A stretch of DNA of 64,000 bases from Chryseobacterium sp. KACC 21268 (GCA_028736075.1 CP117875.1:3658001-3722000), one strand, 5' to 3'. Shown: positions 17,698-26,088, counted from the stretch's first letter. Translations and numbers: made by a program. The notes: a model not told the origin generated them from the letters alone.

Positions 17698-17842
17698 GGA
17701 GTTTGAGAGTTTGAGAGTTTTAAAGTAATATAGTTGGAGCGAATGAGTATTACAGAAGTTTTATAGATGAAATTGTAAATTAGGATATTCCAAAATTCAA
17801 ATCCCACAGGCTCAAACTCTCAAACCCACCCACTCTCAAACT
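17698..17842. repeat. Period-8 inverted repeat blocks
   Basis: Units GGAGTTTG and AGAGTTTG (17698-17713) and a third are followed, after about 90 bases, by complementary units CTCAAACT and CTCAAACC (17811-17826) and two more. The blocks can form a long imperfect hairpin between convergent genes. A related period-8 block is at 40995-41026. Confidence 0.7.
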
Positions 17843-17849
17843 CTCCAGC

Positions 17850-18716
17850 TCAATTCCTGCTCCACTCGCTCCAGCTTCCAACATACAGATTCGGAATTTC
17901 GAAACCAGCGTGATCCAAAGCCAAAAGTGAATGACAAGCCGTCACGCCGCTGCCACAATGGAAAATGATTTTGTCAGAATTTCTATTCTTAAAGAACTCT
18001 GTGTATTTTTCGTGTAGGATTTCAGGTGATTTGAATAGGCCATTTTCATCCAAGTTATCAGAGAATGGGAAATTCTCCGCGTTGGGAATATGTCCTGCAA
18101 TCAAGTCGATTGGTTCGGTGATTCCTTGGTAACGCTGGGATTCACGGACATCTACAATCAGAAATTCAGGATTTTCTGTTGCCACCTTCACATCATCAAT
18201 CCAAAATAGAGGCAATTGCCAGTCTTTGAATTCAGAAATATATTCGGTTTCAGGATAACTGTCATCGCCAGAACTTACAGGATAATTTTGATTTTCTGCA
18301 AATTGCAAACCGCCATTCAGAACGCGTGCATTCTTGTGACCAATCGCTTTCAACATCCACCAAAATCTTGCGCCAGCATTCGCGCCATTCTTATCATCAT
18401 AGATGACAACTTCAGAATCCTTGTCAATTCCCAATTTTCCTAAGGTCTTGATGAAATTTGAAAACGCCGGCAGTGGATGTCGACCACCATTTTTTGGATT
18501 ATCAATTTCTGCCAGATCCGTATTCAAATCTACAAATACGGCATTCTTCAAATGCTTTTTCTGATACTCATCTTTAGCATTTTGGCCAGTTCGAACATCA
18601 AATATTTTTAGATTTGGATGATTAGAAATTTGATAAAGTTCGTCGGTATTTATTATGGAATTCGTTTTCATAGGATTTGAGATTTTGGAACTGAAATTGT
18701 AAGTCTTTGTGAACAT
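17850..18716 (-). CDS. Sulfurtransferase, 3-mercaptopyruvate type (tandem rhodanese)
   Basis: The 288-residue product holds two rhodanese domains. The catalytic loop of the second is CGSGVTA, with the cysteine at residue 254 from the long start. CGSGVTA is the loop of mercaptopyruvate sulfurtransferases, whereas thiosulfate enzymes usually have CRxGxR. The first domain lacks the cysteine, as usual. It transfers sulfur from 3-mercaptopyruvate to thiols or cyanide in the cytoplasm. ATG 18671 gives 273 residues starting MKTNSIINTDELYQ and is an equally good or better start than ATG 18716. Confidence 0.86.
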   Translation of the reverse strand: MFTKTYNFSSKISNPMKTNSIINTDELYQISNHPNLKIFDVRTGQNAKDEYQKKHLKNAVFVDLNTDLAEIDNPKNGGRHPLPAFSNFIKTLGKLGIDKDSEVVIYDDKNGANAGARFWWMLKAIGHKNARVLNGGLQFAENQNYPVSSGDDSYPETEYISEFKDWQLPLFWIDDVKVATENPEFLIVDVRESQRYQGITEPIDLIAGHIPNAENFPFSDNLDENGLFKSPEILHEKYTEFFKNRNSDKIIFHCGSGVTACHSLLALDHAGFEIPNLYVGSWSEWSRN

Positions 18717-18805
18717 AAAATTAAACTAATACCACAATCTCACAAAGTATTTCAACTATTTTATTTTGTCAACTTAAACAACAGAAATCTTTTACAGTTG
18801 AAAAA

Positions 18806-18837
18806 TTGTACTCAAATATTTAAATTAATTAGATTTG
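18806..18837 (+). promoter_or_regulatory. Promoter of the threonine dehydrogenase-like gene
   Basis: TTG at 18806-18808, a 21-base spacer, and TAGATTTG at 18830-18837. The final G is exactly 21 bases before ATG 18858. Confidence 0.65.
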
Positions 18838-18857
18838 CGAATCAATAAAAGTAAAAA

Positions 18858-19823
18858 ATGGAAACACCACAAGAAAAAATCCTCATTACGGGCGCATTAG
18901 GACAGATCGGAACAGAACTCACAGTAAGACTATGTGAAATGTACGGCAAAGAAAACGTGATCGCGTCCGGACTTGAAAAATGGAAAGAAGGCATTACAGA
19001 AGCTGGCTACTACGAAAGATTAGATGTCACTAATTTCCAAGCTGTTACTGAAGTGATTAAAGAACACAACATCACGACGGTTTATCACTTGGCGTCTTTA
19101 CTGTCCGGAACATCAGAAAAACAACCATTGTTCGCCTGGAAACTGAACCTTGACCCATTGATCCATCTTTGCGAGTTGGCAAAGGAAGGAAGACTCAAAA
19201 AGATATTCTGGCCTAGTTCCATCGCCGTATTTGGCAAAGGAATCCCAAAGGAAAATGTAGGACAGGAAGTGGTATTGAATCCAACAACAGTGTACGGCAT
19301 CTCAAAAATGGCTGGAGAAAAATGGTGCGAATATTACTTCGAAAAGTACGGTGTTGACATCAGAAGTATTCGCTATCCTGGTCTTATTTCTTGGAAAGCG
19401 CCAGCCGGAGGAGGCACTACAGATTACGCCGTAGAGATCTTCTATGAAGCGGTAGAAAATGCAAAATATACAAGTTTCATCAAAGAAGATACAGCGATGC
19501 CGATGCTGTATATGGACGACGCGATCGATGCAACAATCAAGCTGATGACCGCGCCAAAAGAACAGGTTAAAATCCGTTACTCTTACAACCTCGGCGGTAT
19601 GAGATTTACACCCTCAGAATTAGCTGCTGAAATCAAAAAAACCATTCCAGATTTTGAAATAAAATATGAGCCAGATTTCCGTCAGGCGATTGCCGATTCT
19701 TGGCCGGCAAGCATTGATGATTCTGCTGCAAAACAGGACTGGGGATTGGATTACAAATTCGATATTTCATCCATGTCGATAGATATGATAAATAATTTAA
19801 AGAAGAAATTAGGCAAATCATAA
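18858..19823 (+). CDS. NAD-dependent epimerase/dehydratase family, L-threonine 3-dehydrogenase-like
   Basis: This 321-residue extended short-chain dehydrogenase has a Rossmann motif GALGQIG near residue 12, WPSSIAVFG near 120, and the catalytic YGISK near 143. The C-terminal half, with SIRYPGLIS, PMLYMDDAIDA and LGGMRFTPSELA, matches the SDR-type L-threonine 3-dehydrogenases. These oxidise threonine to 2-amino-3-ketobutyrate. No KBL partner is adjacent; the alpha-oxoamine synthase at 2493-3764 looks like a sulfonolipid enzyme instead. A sugar epimerase is a less likely reading. Confidence 0.82.
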   Translation: METPQEKILITGALGQIGTELTVRLCEMYGKENVIASGLEKWKEGITEAGYYERLDVTNFQAVTEVIKEHNITTVYHLASLLSGTSEKQPLFAWKLNLDPLIHLCELAKEGRLKKIFWPSSIAVFGKGIPKENVGQEVVLNPTTVYGISKMAGEKWCEYYFEKYGVDIRSIRYPGLISWKAPAGGGTTDYAVEIFYEAVENAKYTSFIKEDTAMPMLYMDDAIDATIKLMTAPKEQVKIRYSYNLGGMRFTPSELAAEIKKTIPDFEIKYEPDFRQAIADSWPASIDDSAAKQDWGLDYKFDISSMSIDMINNLKKKLGKS

Positions 19824-19906
19824 AATTTAAATTATCAATTTAAGTTAATATGATTTTAACAATTGATTTTTAAGTAATTATAAATAAAATTAAAAATTTA
19901 CTTTAA

Positions 19907-20659
19907 GTGATTTTACTTACATTTAACATAGCGATTTCGGAAAAATGCAGAGAATTTACTAAGAAAATTTCTGAGAATGAATTGATATCGTCTATCGAAG
20001 AAAATACGAGAATCATCTTATTGTTGTTGGAGTTGCACGAGTACAAAGCTACTTTTTTTGTTGAAGTTTCCATTGCTCAGCAACTTCAAAAATTGTTAAA
20101 AAGCCTTTCACTTTCAGGTCACGAAGTTGGACTTTACAATGTCAATTCCGACACCGAAATGGTAACCAAAACCAAACAAGATCTGGAGCAAATTTTAGAT
20201 AAACCCATCAAAGGTTTAAGACAAAAATCACATCGTCTTCCCTACTCCGAGATCAAGAAAATGGACTTCATTTACGTCTCGAATATTGAAGATTCCAAGA
20301 TTGATTTTCTTTGGCGAAAGTTGACTGCAAAAACTGAAATCTACACAGAAAATGATTTAACGATTGTTCCGGAAAGTCAGTCGCCTTATTCGCAACTTCC
20401 ATTCAACGATTATGTACTCCAGGTAACGCCGATGAAGTATTATGAAAGCATGCTTTTGGAAAGCCTGAAATCGAATGAATATGTAATGATTTATGCAAAC
20501 GCCTGGCAACTTTTCAGCAAAGACAAGTTGCCGTTTGTCCTGCCATTTTATAAAAAGATCAACCTAAGTAGAAGTTTTGAAGACCGATTGGAAGAACTCT
20601 TTCAGTTTATGGATGAACACGAAATTGCCGTTTCCAGGATGAAGGATTATTTGTTTTAA
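19907..20659 (+). CDS. Degenerate polysaccharide deacetylase-like protein
   Basis: The 250-residue protein starts at GTG 19907 (MILLTFNIAI). The fold motifs of NodB-type deacetylases are recognisable: LLTFN where active enzymes have TFDD, YKATFFVEVS, and SGHEVGLYN. The metal-binding aspartate pair is replaced (N instead of D), so catalysis is doubtful. There is no signal peptide, which is unusual for an envelope deacetylase. The likely role is unknown; related proteins are common in flavobacteria. Overlap or linkage with the upstream dehydrogenase is loose (83 bases). Confidence 0.62.
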   Translation: MILLTFNIAISEKCREFTKKISENELISSIEENTRIILLLLELHEYKATFFVEVSIAQQLQKLLKSLSLSGHEVGLYNVNSDTEMVTKTKQDLEQILDKPIKGLRQKSHRLPYSEIKKMDFIYVSNIEDSKIDFLWRKLTAKTEIYTENDLTIVPESQSPYSQLPFNDYVLQVTPMKYYESMLLESLKSNEYVMIYANAWQLFSKDKLPFVLPFYKKINLSRSFEDRLEELFQFMDEHEIAVSRMKDYLF

Positions 20660-20806
20660 AGCTCACACAATTCTTGCATAGAGTGGCAAACATTTTATAG
20701 AATCAGCTTGAAAACAACTATAATTCAAAGTCTGTTGATTTTTAATTACTCAAACAAAATTTCATTTTATTTAATTAATCATAATCTTGATAAAGTGAGA
20801 TCCGCT

Positions 20807-20839
20807 TATAGGAACGGTATAGCGACCGTATAGAAACGA
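20807..20839. repeat. Three copies of an 11-base unit
   Basis: TATAGGAACGG, TATAGCGACCG and TATAGAAACGA follow each other without spacing at 20807-20839, between the deacetylase-like gene and the terminator. The rest of 20660-20806 shows nothing recognisable. Confidence 0.65.
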
Positions 20840-20845
20840 CATATA

Positions 20846-20888
20846 AAAGCCTGTTATCATTTTTTTGATAAACAGGCTTTATTTTTAT
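20846..20888. terminator. Strong hairpin terminator between convergent genes
   Basis: AAAGCCTGTTATCA (20846-20859) pairs with TGAT-A-AACAGGCTTT (20866-20880, one bulged A), followed by a T-rich tract. It lies between genes ending at 20659 (plus) and 20905 (minus), so it may serve both. Confidence 0.82.
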
Positions 20889-20904
20889 TAAAACATCAAA
20901 TTAC

Positions 20905-22116
20905 TTAACTCAGCTCAAACACAGTGATCTCTGGTAAAACACCTACTCTACCAGGATAACCAATCACCCCGAAACCACGGTTGACATAGAGGTATTTCCC
21001 TTCGCTTTCGTACAGGTCCGCCCACTTAGGATACTTGTACTTTACGGGCGACCATTTGAAGTTTTTGAGGTCGATTCCGAACTGCATGCCGTGCGTGTGT
21101 CCAGATATCGTCAGTTGAACATTTTTAGGATGGTTTTTGACAATCGCATCGAAATGTGAAGGATCGTGTGACATTAGGATCTTCGCAGCGTCTGCAGGCA
21201 CATTTTGAGTCGCCTTGTCCAGATCTCCAAATTGTGGAAATGGCGCAATCCCCCAATTCTCTACACCAAGAATGTATAGTTTTTCGCCGTTTTTCTCAAT
21301 GACCCGATGTTCATTACGAAGCATTTCGAAGCCTGCTTGTTTCTCATATTCAATCAATTGAGGAATGTTTAGAGCTTTTTCTTCTTTGGTTTTAAAGTCG
21401 CCATAGTCACCATAATCGTGATTTCCAAGGACTGCAAATTTCCCATCTCTGCTCTTGATCTGTGAAAACAAATCTATGAAAGGCACGAACTCATCTGCAT
21501 AATTATTGACCATATCGCCTGTAAATAGAATCAGATCAGCATCTTGCTTATTGATCAGATCAATGGCGTGTTGCAAATGCTTTGGATTTTGGAAACTTCC
21601 ACTGTGAACATCTGAGATTTGGACGATCTTGTAACCTTTGAAAGCTGCAGGTAAATTTTTAAGTTTCAATCTGACAACTCTCGCTCTGTGACGGTATTTC
21701 CCGAAGACAATGCCATCCAACACCAGTCCTGCAATAACGGCGGCAGAACCTAAACCAACCAAACTCACGAACTTTCTCCTGGATGGATAATCGTGGTTTT
21801 CTGTCGCCACATAATGGTATCCAAAATTGAACAACCGGAAAATATCTTCCACCAAAAGAAATAAGGCAACCAGAATCTTTGGCAAAACAAAGATCAAAAT
21901 AGTTGAAAAGACGATCTGAAACCTCAGATATTCGTGCGAAGCTCTGTTGAAAGTGAAAACGGAATACAGTAAAAATCCATAGATCAGAACAGTCGGGATC
22001 CAATAGATGAATTTTGCATTCTGATTGGAATATACGGTTTTAAAGGCCTGATAAACATAAACTTCCAGCACCAGAAAAATACCGAGAAGAAATAAAATAT
22101 TCTTTTGCATACTCAT
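20905..22116 (-). CDS. Membrane-anchored metallophosphoesterase (YkuE/YaeI-like)
   Basis: The 403-residue protein starts with three or four hydrophobic helices, then an SRRKFVSLVGLG segment resembling a twin-arginine motif before a further hydrophobic stretch. The phosphoesterase domain begins near residue 165: metal-site blocks DVHSG, TGDMVNN, LGNHDYG, SHDPSHF and GHTHG appear in order. Such enzymes hydrolyse phosphodiesters of lipids or UDP-diacylglucosamine-type substrates, probably at the outer face of the inner membrane. The substrate cannot be told from the sequence. Confidence 0.86.
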   Translation of the reverse strand: MSMQKNILFLLGIFLVLEVYVYQAFKTVYSNQNAKFIYWIPTVLIYGFLLYSVFTFNRASHEYLRFQIVFSTILIFVLPKILVALFLLVEDIFRLFNFGYHYVATENHDYPSRRKFVSLVGLGSAAVIAGLVLDGIVFGKYRHRARVVRLKLKNLPAAFKGYKIVQISDVHSGSFQNPKHLQHAIDLINKQDADLILFTGDMVNNYADEFVPFIDLFSQIKSRDGKFAVLGNHDYGDYGDFKTKEEKALNIPQLIEYEKQAGFEMLRNEHRVIEKNGEKLYILGVENWGIAPFPQFGDLDKATQNVPADAAKILMSHDPSHFDAIVKNHPKNVQLTISGHTHGMQFGIDLKNFKWSPVKYKYPKWADLYESEGKYLYVNRGFGVIGYPGRVGVLPEITVFELS

Positions 22117-22131
22117 ATTTTGAAAAAAACA

Positions 22132-22157
22132 AAAAGGAATAAAAATTTATTCCTTTT
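22132..22157 (-). terminator. Hairpin terminator of the ketoacyl synthase III gene
   Basis: GGAATAA (22136-22142) and TTATTCC (22147-22153) pair, with AAAA/TTTT extending the stem. In the minus-strand direction it is followed by a T-rich tract. Confidence 0.65.
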
Positions 22158-22189
22158 ATAATTATAAACGTTTAAGTTTCGATTTTACT

Positions 22190-23269
22190 TTAAAGTTTCC
22201 CTTCTGGGAATTTGTAGATCACACAATTGATGTTCATTCCTGCTCCAACGGACGTGAAAAGAATGTGAGAACCTGGAATGAATTCCTGCCCTTCCATTTT
22301 TCCTTTTCTGATCAGGTCGAACAAAGTCGGAACCGTTGCCACAGACGAATTCCCAAATTCCTGGATCGTCATCGGAGAGATCGCGTGGTCATAATCCTTT
22401 TGTCCATACAACTTGAAAAGTCTGCCGATCATCGCATAATCCATTTTTGCATTGGCTTGATGGATCAATATTTTTGTAATGTCCGAAATATCAAGGTTTG
22501 CTTTTTCAATCGTTTTCTTGATCGCATCTGGAACGTTTTTCAAGGCATATTCGTAGATCTTACGGCCTTTCATTTGGATATATTGTCTTGCTTCTTTCGA
22601 TTCAAGATTCAGACTTGGTCCATTTGCAAGATAATTGAGTTCCTCACCATTGTCACAAAGCGTACTGTCCGCCAAAACACCCACGGTAGTATCTTCTGTC
22701 GCCGTCACTACAACCGCACCAGCGCCATCTGCGAAGATCATTTTATTTCTGTCGAATTCGTCCGTTACCCGGCTCAATGTTTCGCCGCCGACAACAAGAA
22801 TCGTTTTTGCCTTTTTAGCTTTGATCAATGTATCTGCAAGGATCAAAGACTCTACCCATCCTGGACAACCGAAGATCATATCATAATTGACACAAGATCT
22901 GTTCTTGATATCCAATTTGTTCTTCAATCTAGCTGATAACGAAGGCATAAAATTAGGAATTCCATCCACATCTACTTCTCCAAAATTGGTCGCGTAGATG
23001 ATATAATCGATTTCCTCTTTATCAATGCCAGCATCCTCGATCGCTTCTAATGAAGCTCTGAGACCAAGGTCCGAATTGAAATCCTCAGGATTCAAATATC
23101 TTCTTCTTTCGATCTCTGTGATGTCCACAAACTTCTGAATGATCTCGTCCGTCGGTTTCTCAATCAGTTGATTATTATCATCATAGAAAACAGAATCCTT
23201 GAAATGTGAACCTTCTATTATGTTTTCCGGAATGTAACATCCGGAGCCAATGATCAGTGTATTAGGCAT
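22190..23269 (-). CDS. 3-oxoacyl-ACP synthase III family protein
   Basis: This 359-residue thiolase-fold enzyme has the full catalytic triad: C135 in MIFGCPGW, H270 in LIHQAN and N307 in EFGNSSVATVP. The NSSVATVP loop and the overall sequence match the FabH-like branch common in Bacteroidota. It would condense an acyl-CoA starter with malonyl-ACP. It may be the primary FabH or a specialised synthase for branched or secondary lipids; no other fatty-acid gene is nearby, so this stays open. It has its own promoter and terminator. Confidence 0.86.
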   Translation of the reverse strand: MPNTLIIGSGCYIPENIIEGSHFKDSVFYDDNNQLIEKPTDEIIQKFVDITEIERRRYLNPEDFNSDLGLRASLEAIEDAGIDKEEIDYIIYATNFGEVDVDGIPNFMPSLSARLKNKLDIKNRSCVNYDMIFGCPGWVESLILADTLIKAKKAKTILVVGGETLSRVTDEFDRNKMIFADGAGAVVVTATEDTTVGVLADSTLCDNGEELNYLANGPSLNLESKEARQYIQMKGRKIYEYALKNVPDAIKKTIEKANLDISDITKILIHQANAKMDYAMIGRLFKLYGQKDYDHAISPMTIQEFGNSSVATVPTLFDLIRKGKMEGQEFIPGSHILFTSVGAGMNINCVIYKFPEGKL

Positions 23270-23292
23270 TGATATTAATAAATTTTAATATG

Positions 23293-23300
23293 CAAAATTA
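23293..23300 (-). promoter_or_regulatory. -7 promoter element of the ketoacyl synthase III gene
   Basis: On the minus strand the sequence reads TAATTTTG, matching TAnnTTTG, 24 bases before the ATG at 23269. Confidence 0.5.
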
Positions 23301-23435
23301 CATAAAAATTAATAGTTGGAATTTTTATTTTATTAAATTTTAGGACTCTTGTAATTAATCAATTGTAAATGTGAAGTATAGACGATCAATTCAGCTTTTC
23401 CGACTTGATATTTGAATTTTTTATGATAGAATTTC

Positions 23436-23443
23436 TATTTTTG
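23436..23443 (+). promoter_or_regulatory. -7 promoter element giving an apparently leaderless mRNA
   Basis: TATTTTTG ends only 5 bases before ATG 23448. With the usual -7 spacing, transcription would begin at or next to the start codon. Confidence 0.5.
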
Positions 23444-23447
23444 AAAA

Positions 23448-24044
23448 ATGTTTGAATTCCAAACCATAGACAAAGCAATCGAGGACGTTCTGATGAAGGA
23501 AAAAGGAAGCAAATTCATCGGTTTTGCTTATCCTGTCGATTGTGAATCTGAAGTCAAATCCAGACTCCATCATCTTCAAAGCATTCATCCGAAAGCCACA
23601 CACCATTGTTATGCTTATCGGCTAGGAATCAATGGTGAGAATTACCGCGCGAACGACGATGGTGAACCTTCCGGAAGTGCAGGTCTGCCAATCTACAATC
23701 AACTTTTAGCACATCAAATCACGAATGTTCTGGTCGTAGTTATCAGATATTACGGCGGAACAAAATTGGGCGTTGGCGGATTGGTAAAAGCTTACAAAGA
23801 ATCTGCGAAATATACTTTGGAAGAAGTCAAAATCATCACCAAAGAATTAGAGTCTAAAATCGAATTGAAGTTCAAATTCTCACAACAAAATACCATTTTC
23901 ACCTTGCTCAATAAGTACGATGCGAAAATCATCACGTTCGAAGCGGAAGATATTTGCACGATTGTAGCCAACTTCAAAACCTCAAAAAAAGAAAGCATCT
24001 CAGACGAGTTGTCCGAGATGCTTTTGGAATTTAATATTTCATAA
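23448..24044 (+). CDS. YigZ/IMPACT family protein
   Basis: The 198-residue protein carries the UPF0029 signature, with HHCYAYRLG, the conserved DDGEPSGSAGLPI block near residues 71-83 and IRYYGGTKLGVGGLVKAY. The C-terminal part is the DUF1949-like ferredoxin-fold domain. Family members relate to eukaryotic IMPACT, a translation regulator; the bacterial function is not settled. It ends 3 bases before the convergent metallopeptidase gene with no terminator between. Confidence 0.9.
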   Translation: MFEFQTIDKAIEDVLMKEKGSKFIGFAYPVDCESEVKSRLHHLQSIHPKATHHCYAYRLGINGENYRANDDGEPSGSAGLPIYNQLLAHQITNVLVVVIRYYGGTKLGVGGLVKAYKESAKYTLEEVKIITKELESKIELKFKFSQQNTIFTLLNKYDAKIITFEAEDICTIVANFKTSKKESISDELSEMLLEFNIS

Positions 24045-24047
24045 CTT

Positions 24048-24755
24048 TTATCTTCTACTTCCCAGCAACATCGATGCAAAATAAAGCAGTTGTGCTAATG
24101 AACCTAAAGCCGCAACAACATAAGTTCTAGCTGCCCATTTCAAAGAATCTTCCGCGCCGGCATATTCCTCACGAGAAACAGTTCCTGTAGTTTCCAGCCA
24201 TTTCAAAGCGCGATTGCTAGCATCATATTCCACCGGCAAAGTGATGAACGCAAATAGCGTTGTAATAGCAAACAAAATCACACCAATTGCCAAAACGGTC
24301 GTATTCCCATTCGGATTATCAATACTTCTTGTACCAGCCATAATTGCAATACCAGCAATCAAAACAAACTGTAATAGATTTGAACTGATGTTCACAATCG
24401 GAACCATTTTGGACCGCAATTGCAACATAGAATAGCCAACAGCGTGTTGAACAGCGTGACCACATTCGTGAGCCGCAACCGCAGCAGCAGCGGCATTTCT
24501 CTGCATATAAACCGCTTCGGAAAGATTGACAGTTTTGGTTTCTGGATTGTAATGGTCGGTCAATTGTCCTGGAACGGAAACGACCTGAACATCATTAATC
24601 CCATTATCTCTCAGCATCTTTTCGGCGATTTCTTTTCCGGAAAGTCCATTTCTGAGATGAACTTTGGAATAATGCTCGAATTTGGATTTCAATCTTGATG
24701 AAACAATCCAACTCAGCAGCATAGAAATCCCAATAATTAAATAGTAACCAGTCAT
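24048..24755 (-). CDS. YugP-type zinc membrane metallopeptidase
   Basis: The 235-residue protein has an N-terminal membrane helix, the zinc motif H96-E-C-G-H100 preceded by an alanine-rich helix, and two or three more membrane helices in the C-terminal half. This is the YugP family, whose substrates are unknown; membrane-protein turnover is likely. Length is typical of the family. The gene converges on the YigZ gene and is divergent from the acetyltransferase gene, sharing a control region with a perfect inverted repeat. Confidence 0.88.
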   Translation of the reverse strand: MTGYYLIIGISMLLSWIVSSRLKSKFEHYSKVHLRNGLSGKEIAEKMLRDNGINDVQVVSVPGQLTDHYNPETKTVNLSEAVYMQRNAAAAAVAAHECGHAVQHAVGYSMLQLRSKMVPIVNISSNLLQFVLIAGIAIMAGTRSIDNPNGNTTVLAIGVILFAITTLFAFITLPVEYDASNRALKWLETTGTVSREEYAGAEDSLKWAARTYVVAALGSLAQLLYFASMLLGSRR

Positions 24756-24782
24756 TATATTTTCAATTTACATTAAAATAAA

Positions 24783-24800
24783 TTACATCTTTTGATGTAA
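24783..24800. promoter_or_regulatory. Perfect inverted repeat between divergent genes
   Basis: TTACATC-TTTT-GATGTAA lies 17 bases upstream of the -33 of the acetyltransferase gene and 28 bases from the start of the minus-strand metallopeptidase gene. It could be an operator or a small hairpin. Confidence 0.4.
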
Positions 24801-24816
24801 AAATCGTACCAAAGCC

Positions 24817-24846
24817 TTGCTTTTTTTTCCTTAAAAACTATCTTTG
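24817..24846 (+). promoter_or_regulatory. Canonical -33/-7 promoter of the acetyltransferase gene
   Basis: TTG at 24817-24819, a spacer of exactly 19 bases, then TATCTTTG at 24839-24846. The last G is 21 bases before ATG 24867. Confidence 0.75.
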
Positions 24847-24866
24847 TCTAATCTATAAACAAGAAT

Positions 24867-25997
24867 ATGGGAAATATCAATATAAAGCAAGTAGTTACGG
24901 AAAAAGACGAAATGGATTTCATCAAATTCCCGATGGAACTGTACAAAAACAACCCGAATTACGTTCCGCCATTGATTAATGAAGAAAAAAATATCTGGAA
25001 AAAGGAAGAAAATCCTGCGCTAAATTATTCTGAAGCAAAGCAGTTTTTAGCTTATAAAAATGATAAAATCGTTGGTAGAATTGCTGTTTTGATTAATAGA
25101 AAAGAAGAGAAAGAACTTGGCATCAAGAAAGTCAGATTTGGCTGGCTGGATTTCATCGATGATGCAGAAGTTTCTAAAGCTTTGATTGATATCGCCATTA
25201 ATTATGCTAAGGAAAATCTAATCGATAAGATTGAAGGTCCGATGGGATTTACGAATCTTGACAAGGCTGGAATGTTGACTTTCGGGTTTGATAAATTGGC
25301 TACAATGATAGGACTTTATAACAACGATTATTATCCGAAACATTTGGAAAACCTTGGCTTGGTGAAGGAAAAGGAATGGGTTGAGTTTGAATTGCAATTC
25401 CCTGAGATTTTGCCTGAAAAAGTAGAGAAATTCAGTTCTTTGATTGCTCAGAAATACAAATTGAAAACTTTACAATTCAAACATAAAAAAGAGATTTTGC
25501 CTTACGTAGAATCGATGTTCAAATTGTTGGATGAGACTTACAAGCACCTTTCCACCTACACTCCGATTTCTGATGAGCAAATCAAAACTTATAAGGAAAA
25601 GTATTTTGGATTTATAGACAAAGATTACATCACCTGCGTGGCGGACGAGAACAATCAGTTGGTAGCGTTTGCGATTACGATGCCTTCTTATTCTAAAGCT
25701 TTGCAGAAATCAAAAGGAAAACTTTTCCCATTTGGCTGGTGGCACTTTTTACAGGCTGGAAAGAAGAATGAGCGCGCTAACTTTTATCTGATTGGAATCC
25801 ATCCGGAATATCAAAGAAGAGGCGTGACTTCAATGATTTTTAAAGCGATTCAAATGAACCTTAAAAATAAAGGCATCAAATATCTGGAGACCAATCCAGA
25901 ATTGGAGGAAAACAAGAGCGTACAGGTTCTTTGGCAAGATTATCATCCTGTGCATCATAAAAGCAGACGAACTTATTCACTACAACTAAATAACTGA
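24867..25997 (+). CDS. GNAT-fold N-acetyltransferase-like protein
   Basis: This 376-residue cytoplasmic protein has a GNAT motif A near residues 310-325: LIGIHPEYQRRGVTSMIF, in which the QRRGV loop binds the acetyl-CoA pyrophosphate. The N-terminal 200 residues, with YVPPLINEEK and EGPMGFTNLDKAGML, match a long Bacteroidota family usually annotated only as hypothetical or GNAT. The acceptor is unknown. It is probably monocistronic; the next gene begins 91 bases downstream after a heptad repeat. Confidence 0.75.
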   Translation: MGNINIKQVVTEKDEMDFIKFPMELYKNNPNYVPPLINEEKNIWKKEENPALNYSEAKQFLAYKNDKIVGRIAVLINRKEEKELGIKKVRFGWLDFIDDAEVSKALIDIAINYAKENLIDKIEGPMGFTNLDKAGMLTFGFDKLATMIGLYNNDYYPKHLENLGLVKEKEWVEFELQFPEILPEKVEKFSSLIAQKYKLKTLQFKHKKEILPYVESMFKLLDETYKHLSTYTPISDEQIKTYKEKYFGFIDKDYITCVADENNQLVAFAITMPSYSKALQKSKGKLFPFGWWHFLQAGKKNERANFYLIGIHPEYQRRGVTSMIFKAIQMNLKNKGIKYLETNPELEENKSVQVLWQDYHPVHHKSRRTYSLQLNN

Positions 25998-26022
25998 TAA
26001 GTGATAATTGATAAATGATTTA
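25995..26022. repeat. Heptad repeat, unit TGATAAN
   Basis: TGATAAG, TGATAAT and then TGATAAA and TGATTTA follow in exact 7-base phase, ending in a TTTATCA turn. It lies just after the acetyltransferase stop codon. Confidence 0.65.
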
Positions 26023-26045
26023 TCAAACAATTGTTTAGCAAAATA

Positions 26046-26053
26046 TAAATTTG
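26046..26053 (+). promoter_or_regulatory. -7 promoter element before the small membrane protein
   Basis: TAAATTTG matches TAnnTTTG; it lies 36 bases before the TTG start at 26089. Confidence 0.45.
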
Positions 26054-26088
26054 AGAAAGTGCATTAATCTTTTAAAAATCAATTCACA

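Noticed and set aside
17698-17842. Simple terminator hairpin
   Set aside because: The arms are separated by about 90 bases and have no T-tract; the phased octads do not look like a Rho-independent terminator.
22265-22936. 223-residue plus-strand ORF
   Set aside because: Antisense to the ketoacyl synthase III gene, whose catalytic triad is intact; no domain seen in the plus-strand product.
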